Positions 9,306 through 17,644 of a stretch of 64,000 bases of DNA are shown here, in pieces (position 1 is the first letter of the stretch; every line of letters starts with the position of its first letter). This DNA is from Nonomuraea sediminis (lineage in GTDB: Bacteria; Actinomycetota; Actinomycetes; Streptosporangiales; Streptosporangiaceae), in contig NZ_JAHDTI010000014.1 of the NCBI RefSeq assembly GCF_018531495.1, positions 124,001 through 188,000 on the forward strand, in the 5' to 3' direction. The translations under genes and the position numbers were made by a program. The notes beneath the pieces were generated by a model. That model did no database searches and was not told the DNA's origin. It was given only the letters and a program-made list of their open reading frames with translations.

Positions 9306-10589
9306 TTAGGGCGAGGGGGGTGGGGGTTTGGGGGGTTGGACGGCGGGGATGCAGATGCGGTCGCGGCCGAGTTCCTTGGCTCGGTAGAGGGCCAGGTCGG
9401 CGGCGGCGAGGAGTTCGATGAGGTCGTCGCCGTGGACGCTCATGATCGCTACCCCGGCCGAGATCGTCACGGTGATCATGGCGTCGTCCGCGGGCACGGC
9501 CATGCGGCCGATGCGGGTCCTGAGGCGTTCGGCGACCCGGCGGGCCTCGTGGACGTCGGCGCGCGGCAGGAGGACCACGAACTCCTCCCCGCCGAACCGC
9601 CCCACGACGTCGTAGTCGCGCAGCTGGCTGCGCAGCGTGGCCGCCACCCCGACCAGCACCTGGTCGCCGACGAGGTGGCCGTGGCGGTCGTTGACCCGTT
9701 TGAAGTGATCGATGTCGATGATCAGCAGCGCCAGCGTCTCCCCGGTACGGCGGGCACGGACGATCTCCGTGTCGGCCTCACGCTGCCAGGCGGCCGCGTT
9801 GAGCAGGCCCGTCTTGGGATCCGTGCGGGCGGCGGCCTGGAGCTGGGCGTGCAGGAGGCTGCGCTGGAGCAGGACCACCGGCGGCAGCGCGAGCACGAGG
9901 AGCGCCAGGTTGAGGCCGGAGGCGATCGCCACCGTGACGCCCAGGCAGAGCTCCACCACGTCGAGCAGCAGGCTCTCCCGGTCCCACAGCACCTCACGCC
10001 AGCGTGTGTCGGGGTCGGCCGTGTGCGCGGCGACCGCGATGAGGGCGGCGTTGAGCAGGGCGAACAGCACCGCGCACGCCACCGCGAAAACGATCGGCAA
10101 TCCCTCGCCCCGCGCCAGCACGGCCGGGTCGGGCACCAGCCAGTGGAACGCCACCGAGGCCGTACAGCCGGCCAGACCGATCGCAGCCGAGCTGAACACC
10201 CTGCGATAGAGAACGGTCGCCCGCACACGCAATTGCAGCAGACCCTGGAGGAGGATCGGCGCGAACAGCGCGTAGACCGGCGGCAGCAGCAACACCACCG
10301 GCAGCCACCACGCCGACAGCAGGTCGCGCGACACGCCGGCCGGCATGCCAAGACGGCGGCTGGCCTCGATGCACACGGCACCGCAGCCCATCAGGGCCAG
10401 GAAGGTCAGCAGGTCAGGCCAGCGAAAATCGGTAGATGTCGCAAACACCACAATCGCAGCGAGATCCAGAGTTACGATCCCGCATAGGTAGACCACGAGC
10501 GGACGCCGCTGTCCAAGCAGCGGCCATCGACCGGCCAGTGTTGACACACCGTCGCGAGACTTGACCGAGGTGTGACTGGTCGCCGCCAT
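9306..10589 (-). CDS. Membrane-bound diguanylate cyclase (GGDEF)
   Basis: A 427-residue protein: an N-terminal membrane sensor of about eight helices (residues 20-245) followed by a GGDEF domain (about 260-415). The active loop is GRFGGEEF (GGEEF at about residues 333-337), with RDYD exactly five residues before it, the RxxD inhibitory site, so the enzyme should make c-di-GMP from two GTP and be product-inhibited. Nucleotide and metal segments DIDHFKRVND and GHLVGDQVL are intact. The tail is a proline run (PPKPPPPSP). ATG 10589 is chosen because GGGAGGAG lies a few bases upstream. In sporulating actinomycetes c-di-GMP controls development through BldD; a role here is inference. Confidence 0.92.
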   Translation of the reverse strand: MAATSHTSVKSRDGVSTLAGRWPLLGQRRPLVVYLCGIVTLDLAAIVVFATSTDFRWPDLLTFLALMGCGAVCIEASRRLGMPAGVSRDLLSAWWLPVVLLLPPVYALFAPILLQGLLQLRVRATVLYRRVFSSAAIGLAGCTASVAFHWLVPDPAVLARGEGLPIVFAVACAVLFALLNAALIAVAAHTADPDTRWREVLWDRESLLLDVVELCLGVTVAIASGLNLALLVLALPPVVLLQRSLLHAQLQAAARTDPKTGLLNAAAWQREADTEIVRARRTGETLALLIIDIDHFKRVNDRHGHLVGDQVLVGVAATLRSQLRDYDVVGRFGGEEFVVLLPRADVHEARRVAERLRTRIGRMAVPADDAMITVTISAGVAIMSVHGDDLIELLAAADLALYRAKELGRDRICIPAVQPPKPPPPSP

Positions 10590-10884
10590 CTCGTCTCCTC
10601 CCTGACTAACGATGTGTAACACAATAGTTGCGGAGTGTGCGATGCGCGACGGGAACCGCTACCTTGGGCAACGTGGCCACGTGCGTCCACGTGGCTGCGA
10701 AGGGATGCCGCTCACTCCGCGAGCGGGCCGTGCTGGGAAAGGAGCAGCCATGGTGCGGGGCGTGACCTGGACCTGACAGATGCTCTAGCCATCTGACACG
10801 GGCAACGCCGTCGGCCACTCCTTTCGGTGCACGGTTCAGCAGAACTCGGGGACACCGATCGCGTCGGCCGATGCCCCCTCCACC

Positions 10885-12372
10885 TCAGGCGGCCACCCGG
10901 TCCTCCATCACCGCCCTCCCGGTGTCTCCCTCCAGCCCGCCATCTCGCGCTGCCCCCACCTCTGCCTCACGTTCCCGCGCGCCGCCACCCTTCCGCCCGC
11001 GCCGCCGCACCCCCATGACCTCGGCACCTCGCCCGTCACCCCCCGACTCGGGACCAGCCCCTCTGTCCCCCTCCACAACAGGACCCCCACCGTCTCGCCC
11101 CGCCCCAGGCTCCTCACCACTCTGCGCCCCGCCGCCACCGACGCGACCGCCCGCCCCAACACCGCCTCGCTCCCGCACCGCCCCAGGCTCCCCAGCGCTC
11201 TGTGGTCCGTCCTCGCCCACGCGACCGCGCACCGCGCCGACGTCGCCACCGTCGCGACCGCCCGCCATGCCGACCCCACCTCGGTCTCGCGCCGCCCCAG
11301 GCTCGCCGCCGTTCTGCGGCGCGTCCCTGCGTGCGCGACCAGCCGCTACGTCGGCGCCGTCCCGCTCCTGGGGCGCGTCGGAGTGCTCGCCGTTCTGCGG
11401 CACGTTCCCGACTGCGGGACCAGTCGCCATGTCGGCGCCGCCTCGGTCCTGGGGCGCGTCGGATTGCTCGCCGTTCTGCAGCGTGGTGGGGGCTTCGAGG
11501 GGAGAGCTGTTTCGGTGCTGTGGCGGGGCGGGCTCGCTGAGCGGGTGGGCGGTGGAGGGCCAGACTTCGTGAGCCGTACCGGCGGGGGTGGTTGCGAGGA
11601 TGTCGCCCGCGGTGATGGAGGCCTGGGCTGCCGCGGAGGCGGTGTCGGCCGGTGAGGCAGTGGCGGCCGGTGAGGTAGTGGCGGCCGGTGAGGCAGTGGC
11701 GGCCGGTGAGGCAGTGGCGGCCGGTGAGGCAGTGGCGGCCGGTGAGGCAGTGGCGGCCGGTGAGGCAGTGGCGGCCGGTGAGGTAGTGCGGGTCAGGGCG
11801 CCTATGGGCTGGGGTGCTGTGCGATCGGGCTCGGCAGTGGTTGGGGGCACTACCTCTACGTGGGTCGTAGGGGCGGTGTCGCGGTGCCAGGTGGGGCCTG
11901 GCCGGCCGTCGGGTCGGGACGCGGTGGCGAGCTCACGGGCGGGGGCGGTGGTCATGGCCCAGTCCTGGGTGTCCTCGTCGAGGAGGTCGCGGCGCTCGCG
12001 GGTGGCGACGCCGCGTTCGGGCTTGGCGAAGCTGCCCGTGCCCCAGCGCAGGTTGTGGCCCACCGAGATGGCCTCGACCTCGGCCATGAAGCGCCGGCCC
12101 TCCTCGCCCTCGAACTCCCTGATGCGGAGCTTGCCCTGCACGACGACGGGATGGCCGACGCGGATCGACTGGGCCACGTTGTCGCCCAGCTCGCGCCAGC
12201 AGCGCACGGCGAACGCGACCCGCTCCCCGTCGGTCCACTGCCCGGTCTTCTTGTCGAAGTAGCGATGGTTGGTCAGCACCCGCAACGAGGTGACCTTCAC
12301 ACCGTCGTCGAAGGTGTACTGGCGCGGCTCGGCGGCGACGTTGCCGGTGAGCGTGACGTAGATGTCGTTCAT
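10885..12372 (-). CDS. ssb: Single-stranded DNA-binding protein with a giant low-complexity C-terminal tail
   Basis: Residues 1-110 form an OB-fold of SSB type (NDIYVTLTGNVAAEPRQYTF, then FAVRCWRELGDNVAQSIRVGHPVVVQGKL and FMAEVEAISVGHNLRWG). The remaining 380 residues are low complexity: Ala/Thr/Pro/Ser repeats (SPAATA, seven to eight copies, encoded by an 18-bp minisatellite at 11652-11788), then Gly/Arg/Glu-rich repeats containing PQNGE. The acidic DDDIPF-type tip that recruits repair proteins in housekeeping SSBs is absent; the protein ends in a basic-acidic mix. It is therefore a paralogue rather than the main replication SSB, which normally sits between rpsF and rpsR. GGGAGG lies seven bases before ATG 12372. 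The frame is intact but the distal tail might be partly a repeat-driven extension. Confidence 0.82.
   Translation of the reverse strand: MNDIYVTLTGNVAAEPRQYTFDDGVKVTSLRVLTNHRYFDKKTGQWTDGERVAFAVRCWRELGDNVAQSIRVGHPVVVQGKLRIREFEGEEGRRFMAEVEAISVGHNLRWGTGSFAKPERGVATRERRDLLDEDTQDWAMTTAPARELATASRPDGRPGPTWHRDTAPTTHVEVVPPTTAEPDRTAPQPIGALTRTTSPAATASPAATASPAATASPAATASPAATASPAATTSPAATASPADTASAAAQASITAGDILATTPAGTAHEVWPSTAHPLSEPAPPQHRNSSPLEAPTTLQNGEQSDAPQDRGGADMATGPAVGNVPQNGEHSDAPQERDGADVAAGRARRDAPQNGGEPGAARDRGGVGMAGGRDGGDVGAVRGRVGEDGPQSAGEPGAVRERGGVGAGGRVGGGGAQSGEEPGAGRDGGGPVVEGDRGAGPESGGDGRGAEVMGVRRRGRKGGGAREREAEVGAARDGGLEGDTGRAVMEDRVAA
11652..11788. repeat. 18-bp minisatellite inside the ssb tail
   Basis: Eight starts of GTGAGG at an exact 18-base period (11652, 11670, 11688, 11706, 11724, 11742, 11760, 11778); the unit is GTGAGGCAGTGGCGGCCG, nearly identical between copies. 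In the minus-strand gene each unit encodes SPAATA. The period is a multiple of three, so copy-number change keeps the frame. Near identity implies recent expansion. Confidence 0.92.
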
Positions 12373-12576
12373 CCCTGTGCCTCCCAGTGCGGCGGGCCCC
12401 GATGCCCGCGGACCGGGAACAGGTTCTCCCGTAGGGCGGGCGGGTCAGGGCGCCGAGCGGCGTTCTGGGGATAGCACTGCTAGCGCGCTGTGGACGACGC
12501 CACGGCCCGCCGTACCACCCGCCCTGCCAAGGGCATGACGGGTCCGCACTGTAGGGACGGCGCGAAAGTCCAACCG

Positions 12577-12771
12577 CACATCTACGTGGCCGCGCACATG
12601 AAGGCGCTGCGGGACGCGAACACGATCGAGGTGGCCCAGGGCGACCTGATCGGCGCCTCGCCGCTGATCTCGGCCGCCTTCCACGACGAACCGTCCGTCG
12701 ACTTCCTGGGCAAGATCGGCGTGCAGGTCTCCGCGGTCGGCAACCACGAGTTCGACGAGGGCTACGCCGAG
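12577..12771 (+). pseudogene. Fragment of a 5'-nucleotidase/metallophosphatase gene
   Basis: In this otherwise gene-free gap (12373-12851) one frame reads HIYVAAHMKALRDANTIEVA, QGDLIGASPLISAAFHDEPS and VGNHEFDEGYAE. GDLIGASP and GNHEFDEG are metal-binding motifs of the UshA/YfkN-type bifunctional metallophosphatase/5'-nucleotidase family, at the spacing expected of the N-terminal domain. Only about 65 residues remain of a protein that normally has over 500: the signal peptide and first Asp-x-His motif are missing upstream and the sequence turns into repetitive GCCTGCCGTA-rich DNA downstream. A deletion remnant. Confidence 0.75.
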
Positions 12772-12851
12772 CGTAGGGACGACGGGTGCGGCCTGCCGCA
12801 GCAACGGACAAGCGGGTACGGCCTGCCGTACCAAAGCCTGCCGTGAAGGGG

Positions 12852-14465
12852 TCAGCCGGACAGGCCCTTGAGGGCGGTGTAGAAGGCTTGGTGGCGGCCC
12901 AGCTCGCGCTCCACCGGCTCGACCACCATGGACTCGGAAACCGCCGCCACCCTCCGCCGCATCTCGCGCTCGAGCCGCTCCCGCTCCCGCGAGGCACCGA
13001 GCTCGACGAAGTTCTTGGAGGCGACCGCCGAAAGCGCGCCGAGGCCGAGGACCGAGGCCATCATGAGCCCGACCCAGGGCAGCGCCGCAGTGTCGGCGAA
13101 GAGCTCCAGCCCGGACGGCAGCGAACCACCGAGGAAGAGCCCGGCCGCGAGCCACACCAGGCCGAGCGCGAACGCCACCACCAGGACGTACTGCCAGATC
13201 TTGAGCACGCGCCACCACCCGGGCACGCGGTCGAGCTCGGGCGCCACCTCCGCCAGCTCCTCCGTGAGCGCCTGCGGCAGCTGCGCCGAGCGGGACCTGG
13301 CCGCGTGGTGGACGGCCGAGCGCCACACGGGCGCCATGCCGGCGGAGAGCCCGTCGGACAGCGCCTGGACGGCGTTGTTCACCTCGGCCGACTGGGCGCT
13401 GACCGAGCCGGTGGTGATGCCGCGGATCTCCTCGCCCAGGTCGTCCAGGCGCAGGCTCTTCAGCGGGTCGGGCCGCAGCTTGGCGATCCAGCGCGGGTAC
13501 GGCCAGCCGGTCCACAGCTTGGAGCGGGCGGCGTAGACGTTCTCCAGCGCCTCACCGACGGCGGGCACGCCCACGGCGTCGCACAGCGCGTCCGTCAGGC
13601 CCAGCCTGCGCGCCTCGTCGACGGTGGACGGCGCCTCGCCGACCGGCATCGAGTCCGTCAGGCGCTGCTCGAGCCGGTCGAGGTCGGCCTCCAGCTTCTG
13701 GATGGCGGCCCGGCGGCGCGAGACGGATCCGGCGATGACGCTCTTGAGGCTGTCGATGCCGCGCCCGGTGACCGCGGAGGTGGGCACCACCGTGGGGTGC
13801 TCGACGCCCTCTCGGCGCAGCAGGTCGTTCAGGTCGATGACCAGCTCGGCGAGCTCCTCGGTGGTGAGCTTGTCGGCCTGGTTGAGCGCGAAGACGGTGA
13901 CGGCGTCGTGCCCGGCCAGCTCGGTGACGTAGCGGCGGTGGGTGGAGGCGTCGGCGTACTTCTGCGGGTCGAGCACCCACACGACCAGGTCGGCCAGCCC
14001 GATCAGGCGGTCGGCCTCGTTGTCGGTGAGCGCCCTGATGGAGTCGTGGTCGGGCAGGTCGAGCAGGATCAGGCCGTGCAGCTGCGACTCGCCCTTGTCC
14101 AGCGCGGAGGCGCGGGCGAAGCGGTGGCGCCACTGGATCTGCAGCCAGTCGAGCAGCGGCCCCGCGCCCTCCAGGCCCCACACGCAGGCGTGCGTGCGCG
14201 CCGTGGTGGGCCTGCGCACGCCGGTGGGCGACAGCTCGAGCCCCGACACGGCGTTGAACAGCGACGACTTGCCGCTGCCCGTGCCTCCGGCGAGCGCGAC
14301 CACGGTGTGGTCGGAGGACAGCTTGAGCCGGTCACCGGCCCGCAGCAGCAGGTTGCCCGCCTCCGTGAGGAGCTTCTGGTCGAGCCTGCCCGGTCCGAGC
14401 TCCACGATCTTGTTGAGGGCGTTGAGCCGGGGCCCGAGCCCCTGCCTGGTGGTCATTACCGTCAT
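12852..14465 (-). CDS. Dynamin-like GTPase with C-terminal membrane helices
   Basis: A 537-residue protein. The G domain (about residues 50-230) has P-loop GGTGSGKSS, a switch threonine in RRPTTARTHA, G3 DLPDHD and G4 NQADK. Helical segments follow, then two adjacent hydrophobic helices (about 425-445 and 460-485) and a charged coiled region (ASRERERLEREMRRRV). The pair of GTPases recalls bacterial dynamin-like proteins such as Streptomyces DynA/DynB, which act at sporulation septa; equivalence is not established. ATG 14465 overlaps the upstream GTPase stop (ATGA), so both are made together, probably as a heteromeric membrane-remodelling complex. Last gene of the cysG-GTPase-GTPase operon. 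Confidence 0.85.
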   Translation of the reverse strand: MTVMTTRQGLGPRLNALNKIVELGPGRLDQKLLTEAGNLLLRAGDRLKLSSDHTVVALAGGTGSGKSSLFNAVSGLELSPTGVRRPTTARTHACVWGLEGAGPLLDWLQIQWRHRFARASALDKGESQLHGLILLDLPDHDSIRALTDNEADRLIGLADLVVWVLDPQKYADASTHRRYVTELAGHDAVTVFALNQADKLTTEELAELVIDLNDLLRREGVEHPTVVPTSAVTGRGIDSLKSVIAGSVSRRRAAIQKLEADLDRLEQRLTDSMPVGEAPSTVDEARRLGLTDALCDAVGVPAVGEALENVYAARSKLWTGWPYPRWIAKLRPDPLKSLRLDDLGEEIRGITTGSVSAQSAEVNNAVQALSDGLSAGMAPVWRSAVHHAARSRSAQLPQALTEELAEVAPELDRVPGWWRVLKIWQYVLVVAFALGLVWLAAGLFLGGSLPSGLELFADTAALPWVGLMMASVLGLGALSAVASKNFVELGASRERERLEREMRRRVAAVSESMVVEPVERELGRHQAFYTALKGLSG

Positions 14466-16333
14466 CGAGCGACCTCGAGGTTGTACGTTGCCTGGTAGAG
14501 GCGGGTCGCCGCGGCCTCATCGGGGATCCCCGCCGAATCGAGGGCCTGCACGTAGCGCATGGACTCCTCGTCGAACAGCATGCCGATCCTGGCGCGCAGG
14601 TCGCTGAGCGCCTTGGCCCCGATGCCGCGCAGCGACTCGGCGCCGAGCAGCGCGTTGACCAGCCGGTGCGGCACGCCTTCCGCGGTGCCGCTGAACATGG
14701 CGACCATGAAGATCAGTGACAGCGAGTCGGCGTCGAACTGCACCACCTTCGACACCGTGCGCTTGGCCACGCCCTCGGTGCGCACCAGCTCGGTCACGTG
14801 CTCCTGCCAGGCGGCGATGGCCCGGCCGGCGTGCCGTACCAGCTCGTCGGAGGGGCGTTCGAGGCCGGCGCTGAGCGTGGCGCCCAGCTCGGAGCGGTGC
14901 CGCCAGCGCGCGACGACCTCCTCGGCGGCGCGGTTGGCGGCGGACACGATCACCGACTCGATGCCGGCGCGCAGCGCGGCGCGGAACGCCGTGATCCGCT
15001 CGGGGCCCTGCTTGGCCGCCTTGCCGCGCTTGCGCAGCATGATCGAGCGTGTCAGATCGCCGGAGCCGGCGAAGTCCTGCCAGCGGGCCAGCACCTCGCC
15101 GTGCAGCAGCTGGCCGGCGCGGAAGGCCTGGTCGATCTCGGCGAGCGCGCCCATGTAGGCGGCCTCGACGTCGGTGCGCAGCTCGGCGCGGAAGGCGACC
15201 TGGCCCTCCAGGTGGCGGGCCAGCGCGGGCACCCGGGTGCGGAAGCTGTTGAGCACGCCGCTGAGCGTCTCCTGCACGGCCTGGGCGCGGCGTTCCTCGT
15301 CGACGGACAGCTCGGCCAGCCAGAGCCGCAGGTCGGTGACCTCGTTGTCGGGCAGGCGGCCGTCCGCGACGTCGGACTCGTGGATGACGAAGCGGTCGAT
15401 CTCCCCCAGGCCGTATTCCGACAGCATGCGGACGAAGTGCTTCATCACCACCTCGCGCGAGCGGGGCTGCACCCGCGACAGCACGATCGCCAGCCGGGCT
15501 CCGCGCTCCTTGGCCAGGCGCAGCAGGTTCCAGGCGGGGGCGTCGGCGTAGCGGGCGGCCGTGGTCACGAAGATCCACAGGTCGGCGGCGTCGAGCATGC
15601 GGTGGGCGATCCCGTGGTGCTCCTCGACGACCGAGTCGATGTCGGGGGTGTCGAGCAGCGCCACGCCCTGCGGCAGCTTCTCGGTCGGCACCACGACCAG
15701 CCCGTCGGTGCCGGACTCCCGGGTGGGCTTGTCCAGGCGCTGGAGCCCGCCGAGCAGCTCGCCGCCGGAGAACCAGGGCTGGTCGTCGGGGTGGCAGGCC
15801 AGCACCGGAGTCCCCGTGGTGGGCCGGCGGACGCCGGTGCGCGAGACGTTCTTCTCGGCCAGCGAGTTGACCAGCGTGGACTTGCCCGCGCCCGTCGAAC
15901 CCGCGATCACGATGAGCGCCGGGGCGGCGCTGGTGCGCACCCGGGGGATCACGTAGTCCTGGAGCTGGGCCAGCAGGTCCGCGCGCGTCTTCCTGGCCTC
16001 CTCCACGCCCGGCAGGTCCAGCCCGAAGCGCATGTCGGCGATGCTCTCGCGCAGCTGGTCGAGCGCGCCGGTCAGCGCCTCGGCGGCCTCGGCGGGCAGC
16101 GCCTCCTCCCGCACGCCGTCCTCCGGTACGGCAGGCGTATCGGAATCAGGCGGATCGGAATCATCTTCCGAATCCGATTCCGGCTCGGCGACCTCGTCGG
16201 ACACCTCGGAAGTTTCGGGAGGCGCAGCGTCCTCCCGGACGTCGTCCACGACGTCCTCATCCCGGACAACCCCGAAGCTAAGAGTCTGCTCCCCTGCCGA
16301 CTCCTGGCGCCCGTCGTCCATGGCCGTGTTCAC
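14462..16333 (-). CDS. Dynamin-like GTPase, acidic N-terminus
   Basis: A 623-residue protein. Residues 1-85 are acidic and low complexity (runs of Glu, Asp, Ser). The G domain has P-loop GSTGAGKST near residue 145, RRPTTGTPV as switch region and G3 DTPDID; the usual N/TKxD specificity motif is replaced by LSRVQ, as in several dynamin-like proteins. No strong transmembrane segment is seen, but an amphipathic stretch (SLIFMVAMFSG) lies near residue 540. The following GTPase has two membrane helices, so this one may be the soluble partner. The start overlaps the cysG stop (ATGA). Coupling of membrane-remodelling GTPases to siroheme synthesis is probably positional rather than functional. Confidence 0.83.
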   Translation of the reverse strand: MNTAMDDGRQESAGEQTLSFGVVRDEDVVDDVREDAAPPETSEVSDEVAEPESDSEDDSDPPDSDTPAVPEDGVREEALPAEAAEALTGALDQLRESIADMRFGLDLPGVEEARKTRADLLAQLQDYVIPRVRTSAAPALIVIAGSTGAGKSTLVNSLAEKNVSRTGVRRPTTGTPVLACHPDDQPWFSGGELLGGLQRLDKPTRESGTDGLVVVPTEKLPQGVALLDTPDIDSVVEEHHGIAHRMLDAADLWIFVTTAARYADAPAWNLLRLAKERGARLAIVLSRVQPRSREVVMKHFVRMLSEYGLGEIDRFVIHESDVADGRLPDNEVTDLRLWLAELSVDEERRAQAVQETLSGVLNSFRTRVPALARHLEGQVAFRAELRTDVEAAYMGALAEIDQAFRAGQLLHGEVLARWQDFAGSGDLTRSIMLRKRGKAAKQGPERITAFRAALRAGIESVIVSAANRAAEEVVARWRHRSELGATLSAGLERPSDELVRHAGRAIAAWQEHVTELVRTEGVAKRTVSKVVQFDADSLSLIFMVAMFSGTAEGVPHRLVNALLGAESLRGIGAKALSDLRARIGMLFDEESMRYVQALDSAGIPDEAAATRLYQATYNLEVAR

Positions 16334-17562
16334 GGCAAGCGCTCCGCTCGAACCATCTCGACCTCCTGGCCGACCCTGACGACCTCGCCGACGATGACGA
16401 TCGCCGGCGGCCGTATCCCAGCCGCGGACACGCGGTCGGCCACGGTGGATAGCGAGGCGGTAACCGCCCGCTGGGTCGGAAGGGTACCGTCCTGTACCAC
16501 CATTACGGGAGTTTCCGGCGAACGTCCGTCTCGGAGCAGGGCCTCGGCCACTCTCCCCAGCCTCTCCACGGCCATCATCAGCACCAACGTGCCCTGTGAC
16601 CTGGCAAGAGCGGGCCAGTCGACGGTCGACTGCGGATCATCCGGCGCCACGTGTACGGAAATGACGTGGAACTCTTGACTTACTCCCCGATGCGTAACAG
16701 GAACCCCGGCCGCCGCCGGTACCGCAACCGCGCTGGTGATGCCGGGCACCACCAGCACCGGAATCCCGGCCCGGGCGCAGGCGAGCATCTCCTCGCCGCC
16801 GCGCCCGAAGACGAAGGGGTCACCGCCCTTCAGCCGGACCACGAACTTCCCCTGCCGTGCCCGGTCGATCAGCACGGTGTTGATCGCGTCCTGCGCCAGG
16901 GCCCTGCCGTACGGGACCTTGGCGGCGTCGATCAGCTCGACGTCGGGCGCGAGCTCGTCGAGCAGGGCCCGCGGCGCTAGCCGGTCGGCCACCACCACGT
17001 CGGCCTGCGCGAGCAGCTGACGGCCGCGCACGGTGATCAGCCCGGGATCGCCGGGACCGCCGCCGACCAGGGCGACGCCGACGGGCTTGGTGCGGTTGCG
17101 CCGCGCGTCGACAGTGCCGTCGCGCAGCGCGCCGACCACCGCGTCCCTGATCCCCGCCGCCCTGCGCGGGTCACCGCCGGCGGTGACGGCCACGGTGATC
17201 TCGTCGACCCTGCCGGAGGCGGGGGTCCACGCGGCCGAGGCGTCCCTGTCGTCGGCGCGTACGCACCAGATGCGCTTGGCCTCGGCCTCGGCGGCGATCT
17301 GCGCGTTGACCTCCCGCGCCGACGTGCACGCCTGGACCAGCCAGGCGCCGTCGCAGTCGCCCACCTCGTACGGGCGGGCGTGCCAGGTGATCCTGTCCGT
17401 GGCGATCAGGTCGTCGAGGGCCGGTGTGACGCTCGGCGAGACCACGGTGACCAGGGCGCCGGCCTCGAGCAGCGCGGGCACCCTGCGCTGGGCGACACGG
17501 CCGCCGCCCACGACGAGCACCCGGCGGCCGTCAAGCCGCAGGCCGAGGAGGTAGGGACCCAT
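16330..17562 (-). CDS. cysG: CysG-type siroheme synthase: precorrin-2 dehydrogenase/uroporphyrinogen-III methyltransferase
   Basis: A 410-residue fusion. Residues 1-150 are the NAD-dependent precorrin-2 dehydrogenase (MGPYLLGLRLDGRRVLVVGG, GGGRVAQRR). Residues 160-400 are the SAM uroporphyrinogen-III C-methyltransferase (VALVGGGPGDPGLITVRG, ADVVVADRL, VVRLKGGDPFVFGRGGEE). It makes precorrin-2 and sirohydrochlorin, feeding siroheme for nitrite/sulfite reductases and, via cobalt insertion, corrinoids; cobT, a cbiX-like gene and cobL lie just upstream on the same strand. ATG 17562 gives the standard N-terminus. A TTGACT on the minus strand at 17648-17643 is a possible -35 element. Confidence 0.93.
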   Translation of the reverse strand: MGPYLLGLRLDGRRVLVVGGGRVAQRRVPALLEAGALVTVVSPSVTPALDDLIATDRITWHARPYEVGDCDGAWLVQACTSAREVNAQIAAEAEAKRIWCVRADDRDASAAWTPASGRVDEITVAVTAGGDPRRAAGIRDAVVGALRDGTVDARRNRTKPVGVALVGGGPGDPGLITVRGRQLLAQADVVVADRLAPRALLDELAPDVELIDAAKVPYGRALAQDAINTVLIDRARQGKFVVRLKGGDPFVFGRGGEEMLACARAGIPVLVVPGITSAVAVPAAAGVPVTHRGVSQEFHVISVHVAPDDPQSTVDWPALARSQGTLVLMMAVERLGRVAEALLRDGRSPETPVMVVQDGTLPTQRAVTASLSTVADRVSAAGIRPPAIVIVGEVVRVGQEVEMVRAERLP

Positions 17563-17644
17563 GGCGGGCAATCTCCAGGTTCGCGAAGGTTGTGTGTTAG
17601 GAGGCAAACCTACCGGGTCTTACGAGAGTTTTGCTTCGCACGAG

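Noticed and set aside
11588..12262. Plus-strand frame across the ssb minisatellite
   Set aside because: It only translates the repeat as AVAAGE units and is opposite to the intact OB-fold gene.
17563..17644. Strong promoter in front of cysG
   Set aside because: TTGACT is present but no convincing -10 element at proper spacing was found, so it is only mentioned in the gene entry.
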